The position numbers and the translations under genes are program-made. From positions 1 through 37,637 of the forward strand of contig WQYA01000016.1 in assembly GCA_009781495.1 (NCBI GenBank): 37,637 nucleotides of DNA. Reading direction: 5' to 3'. Shown here in pieces: positions 32,069 through 37,637 of the stretch (position 1 is the first letter of the stretch; the number at the start of each line of letters is the position of its first letter). The stretch comes from Cystobacterineae bacterium. GTDB taxonomy: Bacteria > Myxococcota > Myxococcia > Myxococcales > Myxococcaceae. The notes under the pieces were generated by a model. The model was not told the origin of the DNA and did not search any database. It was given only the letters and a program-made list of their open reading frames with translations.

Positions 32069-32095
32069 CCTCAAAACATTTACGGGCTTTTGAGG
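32069..32095. promoter_or_regulatory. Perfect 8-bp inverted repeat upstream of dacB
   Basis: CCTCAAAA (32069-32076) and TTTTGAGG (32088-32095) flank 11 bp in the 286-bp gap between the divergent histone-like gene and dacB. There is no T-tract after it, so an operator is more likely than a terminator. The rest of this gap shows a short direct repeat AGTTTGGCC (about 31977 and 32002) and no gene. Confidence 0.35.
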
Positions 32096-32178
32096 TGTCG
32101 AGTTGTGCATAGGAGTTACTTTCCCTTCTTCTGTTGTTGTCTATTGGACGAATTACTCTACCTCAAACATAATCCACA

Positions 32179-34323
32179 GTGATGATTTCGTTCGCTATCA
32201 CATCTGCCATTTTTTTTCTCACTTCGCCCATCTTTTCTGTTCCTAACACGAACGAGCACAAGTTGCTTCGCAATACGCTTGCTGACGCCATGGAACAAAG
32301 CGCTTTGAAGTCTTCGCGCGTCTCATTCCAAGTTATCAGCTTAGACGATAAGAGCACTGTTTTTGAATATGGTGCAGGAGATTTGTTGAATCCGGCCTCC
32401 AACGTAAAGCTCTTCACCTCGGCGGCGGCCTTGAGTCTCCTGGGGCCGGACTACCGCTTTGAAACCGAATTTTTTGTCGACAAGCCGCCCCAGAATGGCC
32501 GGGTCCGCACCCTCTTTGTCCGGGGGAATGGCGATCCAAGCATGACGACGGAGCGGCTCTATGCCATTGCCGCAGAGCTTTCGCGCCAGGGTTTGAAGGA
32601 GGTAAGGGGGGATTTGGTGCTGGACGAGACGGGCTTTGACGGGGAGAGGTGGGCATTTGGATACGATCAGGAGCAGGGGGACAAGGCCTATTTGGCTCCG
32701 ACGGGGGCTTTGTCTCTGAACTGGAATGCCGTGGCCGTCTATTTGCGCCCCGGCGCATTGAGGCGGCAGCCGGCTTTTGTGGAGATTGAGCCTTGGAGCG
32801 AATATTTCCGGCTCCAGTCCAAGTTGCTGACGGGGAAGGCGACCCAGAGGCGTTTTGTCGTCAAAAGCAGCCTGGAGGCCGAGAAGCCCCACCTCAAGCC
32901 CCATATGCGTCGGCAGGAGGTTGAAGTCCGGGGGCATGTCCCCATAGGCAAGGGGACATGGGTGGTATGGAGGCGCATTGACAACCCGGCCCTCTATTTT
33001 GGTTATACCCTTAAGGCGCTTTTGGCCAAGCACGGCGTTCCTGTCCGAGGGAGAGTGCTTGTAGGCGCCGTTTCTCCGACAGCCGAGTTTTTTTATGCGT
33101 CTTCCAGTGAGTCCCTGGACATCATCCTCAAACGGATGAACAAGCAATCCTCCAATTTCATTGCTGAACAACTGCTGAAAACCATGGGTGGCGTCTATAG
33201 AGGCTTTCCGGGCAGCTATGCCAAAGGCTTGGATGTGGTGGCTGAGTTTTTGGAGAGAGAGATAGGCATAGCACGCGGAACCTACGTTATGCGCAATGGC
33301 TCCGGGCTGAATGACGCCAACCGGTTTTCGGCAGCCCAGACGAACCAGTTGCTGCGCCATATGTTTGAGGAGGCTTTGTTTTCGCCGGAGTTTGTTTCCT
33401 CTTTGGGGATTGCGGCCAAGGATGGGACTTTGCGCTCCCGGTTTGGAGGCTCCCAAGCGGAGGGGCGGTTGAGGGCGAAGACGGGGACATTGGAAAACGT
33501 ATCCGCGCTTTCAGGCTATGCCCAGGGGATGAATGGGCAGAGGTTTGTCTTCTCCATTCTCGTCAACGACGCGCCCTCTCGCAGCCCGGAAGTCGTCCAC
33601 GCCATTGATGCCCTGGCGACGGTGCTGACGAATGTAGGGCAAGCTCCCAAACAAGCCATACGTGTTGAGAATGGCGGGATAGAAGCCTTTAAACGCCAGC
33701 TAAAGACTTATGCGACTTTGGCCAAAGACAGGAGGGGCCAAGCCCTGCTTCAGGAAATGTTGCGCGGCGAATCCAACCCGGTTTCACGGGTGCTGATTGT
33801 GGATGCGCTCTATGGTTTAAACCCTAAAGATGTGGACATTGCCAATATGGCTGTCGAAGCATTTTGTGCCAAAGCAGAGATAATGGAGCCTTTGAATGCG
33901 CTTTCCTTGCAAATGGACATTCCCTTTCCTGGCCTCAATGGCCTCATAGAGACAGCCGCTGCCGGCTCCACGGAAGCCATTTCCAAATTGCTGAAGTTAG
34001 CACCTTTGGCCCCCGGCCATTCCCAGTTGAAAATACCCCTGGCCGAGGGTTTGGCGGCCGTTGCAGAAAGTGCTCCCGAGGAAATGCTTTCAGGGCTTTT
34101 GCAGGCTCCTGTGGCCGAAACCCATGCGGCCATGAGAATGTTGACGTCGGCATTTTTAAACGGGGGGGAAAGGGCTTGGGGGCTGCATGAAGTCCTCAAG
34201 GCGGCTGCCGCGGCAAAGGCGGAACCCAGAGAAAAGGTTTTGAGTCTCTTGCAGATGTTGGATACGCTGAACAGGCCACCCGAGGGAGGCGTTAAGCAAG
34301 AATCGGTTGGGAGTGGGCGATAG
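32179..34323 (+). CDS. dacB: D-Ala-D-Ala carboxypeptidase/endopeptidase (PBP4, S13) with long C-terminal extension
   Basis: This is a 714-residue periplasmic penicillin-binding protein that trims or cleaves peptidoglycan peptides. The signal sequence [18 protein letters not shown] is near the start. The three active-site motifs are present: S74-N-V-K77 (SxxK) in [17 protein letters not shown] at 324-326 (SxN) and KTGT at 434-437. VRGNGDPS and [12 protein letters not shown] are typical S13 stretches. Family members end near residue 475. Here about 235 further residues follow, Ala/Leu-rich and apparently all helical (for example LALEALNALSLQ-like and [15 protein letters not shown] segments), reminiscent of HEAT-type repeats; I do not recognise them. 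The start is GTG 32179 or ATG 32182, without a clear ribosome-binding site. ssb begins 35 bp downstream. Confidence 0.9.
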   Translation: MMISFAITSAIFFLTSPIFSVPNTNEHKLLRNTLADAMEQSALKSSRVSFQVISLDDKSTVFEYGAGDLLNPASNVKLFTSAAALSLLGPDYRFETEFFVDKPPQNGRVRTLFVRGNGDPSMTTERLYAIAAELSRQGLKEVRGDLVLDETGFDGERWAFGYDQEQGDKAYLAPTGALSLNWNAVAVYLRPGALRRQPAFVEIEPWSEYFRLQSKLLTGKATQRRFVVKSSLEAEKPHLKPHMRRQEVEVRGHVPIGKGTWVVWRRIDNPALYFGYTLKALLAKHGVPVRGRVLVGAVSPTAEFFYASSSESLDIILKRMNKQSSNFIAEQLLKTMGGVYRGFPGSYAKGLDVVAEFLEREIGIARGTYVMRNGSGLNDANRFSAAQTNQLLRHMFEEALFSPEFVSSLGIAAKDGTLRSRFGGSQAEGRLRAKTGTLENVSALSGYAQGMNGQRFVFSILVNDAPSRSPEVVHAIDALATVLTNVGQAPKQAIRVENGGIEAFKRQLKTYATLAKDRRGQALLQEMLRGESNPVSRVLIVDALYGLNPKDVDIANMAVEAFCAKAEIMEPLNALSLQMDIPFPGLNGLIETAAAGSTEAISKLLKLAPLAPGHSQLKIPLAEGLAAVAESAPEEMLSGLLQAPVAETHAAMRMLTSAFLNGGERAWGLHEVLKAAAAAKAEPREKVLSLLQMLDTLNRPPEGGVKQESVGSGR

Positions 34324-34358
34324 CAAAGCAGGCGCATGGCGCCAGAAAGGTGAGCCTT

Positions 34359-34799
34359 ATGGCTGGAGTTAACAAAGTCATTCTTGTCGGCAACTTGGGA
34401 GCCGACCCTGAAGTCCGGTTTACGCCGAGTGGCCAGGCCGTAGCGAATTTCCGTATTGCGACGAGTGAAGGCTGGAAGGACAAGGATGGGCAAAAGCAGG
34501 AGCGTACGGAGTGGCACCGCATTGTGGTATGGGGAAAGTTAGGCGAGTTATGCGGGGAATATTTGAAGAAGGGCCGCCAGGTTTATTTGGAAGGGCGCCT
34601 GCAGACACGCGAGTGGAATGACAAAGAGGGCAAGAAAAACTACACCACGGAAGTGGTGGTTTCCAATGTCTGCTTTTTAGGAAGTCCAGAGGGGCGGAGA
34701 ATGGAAGGTGGCGGAAGACGGGACGAGGGTGGAGGGAGCATGCACGGCTACCCGCCGGACAGCCACCCCGAACCCATGGACGACGACATCCCCTTCTAG
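34359..34799 (+). CDS. ssb: Single-stranded DNA-binding protein
   Basis: This 146-residue protein tetramerises and coats single-stranded DNA in replication, recombination and repair. The OB-fold begins with the classic [20 protein letters not shown], then FRIATSE, the [12 protein letters not shown] segment, [17 protein letters not shown] and the YTTEVVV strand. A Gly/Arg-rich linker leads to the acidic tip MDDDIPF that recruits partner proteins. ATG 34359 is chosen (AAAGGTGAG ahead of it); an in-frame GTG at 34350 lies within that ribosome-binding site. Confidence 0.96.
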   Translation: MAGVNKVILVGNLGADPEVRFTPSGQAVANFRIATSEGWKDKDGQKQERTEWHRIVVWGKLGELCGEYLKKGRQVYLEGRLQTREWNDKEGKKNYTTEVVVSNVCFLGSPEGRRMEGGGRRDEGGGSMHGYPPDSHPEPMDDDIPF

Positions 34800-34890
34800 G
34801 GGGTAGGGGGCAGAATTCCATTTTTGCCGCCAGGCGGCGTCAGGTGAGGCTTTTGTTCTCAAGTGCACTCCCTACCTCTTCCCTTTCGTT

Positions 34891-34955
34891 AGCAAGCTCC
34901 CTAGCTCCTCCTTTCCTTCAGCAAGCTCCACCGGAGCTTGCTGGTGGAGCTTGCT
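34891..34955. promoter_or_regulatory. Alternating inverted decamers with mutually exclusive hairpins
   Basis: AGCAAGCTCC occurs at 34891-34900 and 34920-34929, and its complement GGAGCTTGCT at 34933-34942 and 34946-34955. A tight hairpin (34920-34929 with 34933-34942, 3-nt loop) competes with a longer 13-bp one (34920-34932 with 34943-34955). The upstream copy can pair with either. The arrangement lies between ssb and def and looks like an attenuator-style switch or an expanding palindromic repeat. Confidence 0.55.
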
Positions 34956-35039
34956 CCTCGCCAAAGCCCCCCCTGCCTTAGGCCCCCCCTCCTCAGAGTC
35001 CCCCTTGTAGGACGGCAAAATGGAACACGGCCGTTGCCC

Positions 35040-35054
35040 TGACAAGCCTTGTCA
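35040..35054. promoter_or_regulatory. Perfect palindrome just upstream of def
   Basis: TGACAAG and CTTGTCA flank a single central C, ending 14 bp before the def start codon. Position and symmetry suit a repressor site or a leader stem affecting translation; no known operator is recognised. Confidence 0.4.
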
Positions 35055-35068
35055 CGTTATGAGCAGGC

Positions 35069-35614
35069 ATGGTTTGTGAAATTTTGCTGTGGCCGGATGA
35101 GCGTCTGGCACAGAAGTCCGCGCCGGTTGCGCAAGTGGACGAGGGGTTGCGCCGCCTCATCGCCGATATGTTTGAAACCATGTATGCCGCCGAGGGCGTA
35201 GGCCTGGCCGCACCCCAAATAGGCATACTCCAGAGAGTCATCGTTTTGGATGTCAGCGCCAAGCTTGAGGACATAAAGCCCTTTGCCCTCATTAACCCGC
35301 GTATTGTACAGAAGGAGGGCAGCCAATTTTTTGAGGAGGGGTGCCTGTCATTACCGGGGGAGTTTGAGGAGGTGGAGCGTGCGGCCTCTGTATGTGTAGA
35401 GTTTTTAGACGAGGGGGGGGCCCCGCAAGTTTTAGAGTGTGAGGGGTTTTTAGCCATAGCGGTACAGCATGAGATGGACCACCTGGAGGGGGTGGTATTC
35501 ATAGACAGGGTTTCAGCATTAAAGCGCGAGTTGGTGCGCAAGCGTATGAAGCGTCTCAAAAGCGCCCGCGCAAAAGAGAAGGACACCCCCCAGCCCGATT
35601 CCCAGTTGAAATAA
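35069..35614 (+). CDS. def: Peptide deformylase
   Basis: This is a 181-residue metalloenzyme that removes the formyl group from the N-terminal Met of nascent proteins. All three motifs are present: GVGLAAPQ (43-50), EGCLSLP (90-96, metal-binding Cys92) and QHEMDHLEG (133-141, metal-binding His134 and His138 with catalytic Glu135). The tail KRMKRLKSARAKEKD is basic, as often seen. ATG 35069 has only a weak GCAGG upstream. It converges with nth over a 118-bp gap containing a hairpin. Confidence 0.96.
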   Translation: MVCEILLWPDERLAQKSAPVAQVDEGLRRLIADMFETMYAAEGVGLAAPQIGILQRVIVLDVSAKLEDIKPFALINPRIVQKEGSQFFEEGCLSLPGEFEEVERAASVCVEFLDEGGAPQVLECEGFLAIAVQHEMDHLEGVVFIDRVSALKRELVRKRMKRLKSARAKEKDTPQPDSQLK

Positions 35615-35650
35615 GTGCAGCCAAACGCCTCCATGCTCCATGGGACGGAG

Positions 35651-35683
35651 CCAGGGGGTTGCTGCTGGAAGAACCCCCTCTGG
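35651..35683. terminator. GC hairpin between convergent def and nth
   Basis: AGGGGGTT (35653-35660) and AACCCCCT (35672-35679) form a perfect stem with an 11-nt loop, extended by CCA/TGG across one bulged C. There is no T-tract on either side, so strength is uncertain, but the position between convergent genes fits a terminator. Confidence 0.45.
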
Positions 35684-35732
35684 CCCCTCCATATTTCCAC
35701 CCGTCGCCATAACCCACTTCAACTGTCAACCT

Positions 35733-36401
35733 CTAGCCCCCCCCTTTGTTTTGAGGGCACCACTGGGCAAGGCAGCAGCCCTCGCAATGGGGTTTTTGCG
35801 CTTTGCAGACGTGCCTTCCGTGCAGCAGCAGGCGGTGGTGGCCGGCTTCCCACGTGGGTGGGGGGAAAAGTTTTTGCAAGTCCCCCTCTATTTTATGGGG
35901 GTGGCTGTGTTGGCTTAACCCCAGCCTACGCGCTACCCGCCCAATGTGCGTATCCACAGGGAAAGCCAAGTCCCCCCCCAAATGCATGCTGACAACCCCG
36001 GCGGTTTTCCACCCTACCCCCGGGAGGGTTTGCAGGGTGGCGCGGGAGAGGGGGACTTGGGCCCCATGCAAAGCCACCAGGGCCTTGCCCATGGCGACCA
36101 GGTGGTTGGCCTTGTTGCGAAACAGCCCCAGGGAGCGGATATAGGGGATGATTTGCTCGGCTTGGGCTTCGGCATAGCTTTGCGCGCTGGGGAAACGCGC
36201 AAACAGTTGCGGCGTAACAGCGTTGACGCGCTCGTCCCTGCACTGGGCGGAGAGGCATACGGCTACCAGCAGTTGCAGGGGGGTTTCAAAGTGGAGGGCG
36301 CTTTGGGGGTGGGGGAAGGCCTTCTGGAGGGCGGCGGAAATTTTTTGGGCGCGTTGGCCTAGGGAGGGGGCAGGGGGGCAGCGGTGTAGGCGCATGCGCA
36401 A
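35733..36401 (-). CDS. nth: Endonuclease III (DNA glycosylase/AP lyase)
   Basis: This is a 222-residue base-excision repair enzyme that removes oxidised pyrimidines and cleaves the abasic site. The helix-hairpin-helix LPGVGWKTAGVV carries the catalytic Lys K132, and VDTHIGRV carries the catalytic Asp D150. The 4Fe-4S cluster Cys are C199, C206, C209 and C215 with the canonical C-x6-C-x2-C-x5-C spacing. LLVAVCLSAQCRDERVN matches the usual LLSAQTTD region with slight variation. The start is either of two Mets at the N-terminus (MRMRLHRC). It is divergent from the LytM-type lipoprotein gene, separated by 38 bp. Confidence 0.95.
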   Translation of the reverse strand: MRMRLHRCPPAPSLGQRAQKISAALQKAFPHPQSALHFETPLQLLVAVCLSAQCRDERVNAVTPQLFARFPSAQSYAEAQAEQIIPYIRSLGLFRNKANHLVAMGKALVALHGAQVPLSRATLQTLPGVGWKTAGVVSMHLGGDLAFPVDTHIGRVARRLGLSQHSHPHKIEGDLQKLFPPPTWEAGHHRLLLHGRHVCKAQKPHCEGCCLAQWCPQNKGGG

Positions 36402-36439
36402 TGTTTAGCCAAAGCCCGCGCTCCCCCATAGAATAGAAT

Positions 36440-37348
36440 ATGCGCCTTGCGTTTTTTGTCATTTCCCTAGGGCTGCTGGCCTGCGGGCGCCCCAGGCCCG
36501 CGGGGGCCGGCTTGTCCCCCCCTAGGGCCGTTATGGATAACCCCCTGGACGCCTCTGGTTCCCCCCTGTCTACGGAGGAGAGCCCCCCATTTGCGTATTC
36601 AGGGGGGGGGGACTTCCCCTATGAGGAGGGTATAGCGGAGGAGGGGTTATACCCCGAGGGGGGGCCGTGGGGCAGAGGTAGGGGCCAGGGGCTTAGCCTG
36701 GGGCAGCAGGCGGCCTTGTGGCATGCCTTGTTGCTGGAGTGGGAGGGGCGGCTGAAGGAGGGGCACATGGGTGTTGAGGAGTTGGGGTGGTTGCAGGAGA
36801 AGCTGGAGCGCCTATGGGGGGGGTTAGAGAAGGAGGGCCTGCCGACGGCCCTCAACCTGCGGATGCAAGCTTTCCTTGAGGCATTGGAGGCGCAGGCGCC
36901 CCCTCCTACCCCGGAGGTGGTATGGCCGCTATGGCCGGTAGAATTCAGCAGTCGTTTTGGTTACCGCAAGCACCCGTTGACGGGGGAGAGGCGTTTTCAC
37001 CAGGGGGTGGACTTAAGGGCGACGGCGCGGGAGGAGGTACGCAGCATACAGGGGGGGTGGGTATTGCATGCAGGTTGGGCAGGGGGCTATGGCTATATGG
37101 TAGAGGTATTGCACTCGGACAACAGCCTTTCGCGCTATGCGCACCTCTCCCAAGTGAATGTACGGCTGGGGCAAAAACTAGAGACGGGGACGGTGGTAGG
37201 TTTAGCGGGAAACAGTGGCAACGCCACGGGGGTACACGTGCATTTTGAGTTGTGGAAGGAGGGCTCCCCCGTCAACCCCCTGCTGCACCTGCCCCCCCTG
37301 CACATGGAGAAGGCCCACGGGGTGGTTTTTTCCCGTCTCCCCCCATGA
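36440..37348 (+). CDS. M23 (LytM-type) metallopeptidase lipoprotein
   Basis: This 302-residue protein is predicted to be an outer- or inner-membrane lipoprotein. Its signal MRLAFFVISLGLLACG ends in a good lipobox (LLAC). A Pro/Gly-rich linker (20-80) and a helical stretch (about 85-150) precede the M23 domain: SSRFGYRKHPLTGERRFHQGVDL with H187 and the following Asp as zinc ligands, SRYAHLSQ, and HVH at 266-268 followed by FELW. All zinc and catalytic positions are kept, so it could be an active peptidoglycan endopeptidase. A run of ten Gs (36602-36611) lies in the codons of the linker (SGGGDF), upstream of every essential domain, so slippage there would switch the protein off. It runs directly into the right-end repeat. 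Confidence 0.9.
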   Translation: MRLAFFVISLGLLACGRPRPAGAGLSPPRAVMDNPLDASGSPLSTEESPPFAYSGGGDFPYEEGIAEEGLYPEGGPWGRGRGQGLSLGQQAALWHALLLEWEGRLKEGHMGVEELGWLQEKLERLWGGLEKEGLPTALNLRMQAFLEALEAQAPPPTPEVVWPLWPVEFSSRFGYRKHPLTGERRFHQGVDLRATAREEVRSIQGGWVLHAGWAGGYGYMVEVLHSDNSLSRYAHLSQVNVRLGQKLETGTVVGLAGNSGNATGVHVHFELWKEGSPVNPLLHLPPLHMEKAHGVVFSRLPP

Positions 37349-37637
37349 GGGGGGGGGTATTTTTCGCCTGCGGCGGGCTGGTAAAAAACAATTCTTCTGC
37401 CCTCCCGGGCGGGGTTGTTGTTGCTGGGCCTGCGGCCCGGCCGTTTTTAAAAACAATTTTTTTACCCTCCGGGGGGGGTTATTGGTGCTGGGCCTGCGGC
37501 CCGGCTGTCTCCGTTGCGCGGCTGCCGTAGGTTTCGCCTACCGGCGAGTCACTTTTTTGTGTGACAAAAAAGTAACCAAAAAAACACCCTCCGGGGCCCC
37601 GCCGGGGGCTCCTGCAGCACTCGCGACCCCCTCGAAC
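37349..37637. repeat. Right-end array of GC-hairpin repeats and inverted terminal repeat
   Basis: This is non-coding. Positions 37527-37637 are the inverted copy of 10-120 (one mismatch in 111). Inside lie the palindromes GGGCCTGCGGCCC at 37426-37438 and 37490-37502, each with C/G-runs and A-tracts as at the left end. A unit TTTTTCGCCTGCGGCGGGCT (37361-37380) is followed by GTAAAAAACAATTCTTCTG, which also occurs at 8090-8115 and, inverted, near 240-265. The sequence stops exactly at the end of the inverted repeat. Confidence 0.85.

Noticed and set aside
32887-33100. Second gene start inside dacB
   Set aside because: The S13 motifs run in one frame from residue 74 to 437, so the region is an internal part of one protein.
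34801-34860. Terminator after ssb (GCCGCC/GGCGGC)
   Set aside because: The palindrome at 34826-34838 has only one central base and no downstream T-tract on either strand.

Overview
The window looks like one complete contig of bacterial chromosome, Gram-negative and fairly GC-rich. An aerobic or microaerobic, formerly 'deltaproteobacterial' lineage (Myxococcota or Bdellovibrionota grade) is my tentative placement. The reasons are an NtrC-type sigma-54 regulator, a GAF/HD-GYP protein with a large insertion, a Lys/Ala-rich histone-H1-like protein and PQQ-like secreted lipoproteins. The cbb3 oxidase cluster (ccoI-ccoS-ccoNO fusion-ccoQ-one-heme ccoP-ccoG) has a gene order I also associate with Bacteroidota, so the phylum is not settled. 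Housekeeping genes (dnaN, recF, ssb, def, nth, rpe, rlmN, galE) argue for chromosome rather than plasmid or phage.

Layout. 1-380: dispersed hairpin repeat, whose outer 111 bp (10-120) recur inverted at 37527-37637 with one mismatch. 381-4052: beta-hydroxyacid dehydrogenase, then an ABC exporter pair separated by a small tandem repeat. 4220-6068: an AT-richer GT-C-like membrane protein and a 5'-truncated GtrA-like remnant. 6266-9415: rlmN, a convergent and overlapping metallophosphoesterase, a mid-contig copy of the repeat, galE. 9603-11911: two secreted proteins of unknown role. 12313-22175: respiratory block, with ccoI-S-NO-Q-P closed by a strong terminator, then ccoG with a sigma-54 response regulator, and a histidine kinase converging on it. 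22288-25895: DUF1287 protein, dnaN-recF, peroxiredoxin. 26345-30597: cation efflux, acyl-CoA synthetase, HD-GYP. 30691-37348: rpe, histone-like gene, dacB with a long C-terminal extension, ssb, def, nth, LytM lipoprotein. 37349-37637: the repeat again.

How the genes fit together. The most coherent unit is the cbb3 oxidase. Structural and assembly genes lie in one tightly overlapping operon. Just upstream of ccoI is a GG-N10-GC element resembling a sigma-54 promoter, with a 21-bp direct repeat about 240 bp further upstream. A sigma-54 activator follows ccoG directly, and a kinase whose receiver domain lacks the phospho-acceptor Asp lies tail-to-tail with it. This suggests a dedicated sigma-54 switch for the oxidase, which is an inference.

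The second theme is DNA structure. A family of GC-hairpin/A-tract repeats sits at both ends and in at least two intergenic regions. G or C homopolymers occur inside several genes, and a few leaders carry mutually exclusive or palindromic hairpins. I found no tRNA, rRNA, CRISPR array, transposase or phage gene.
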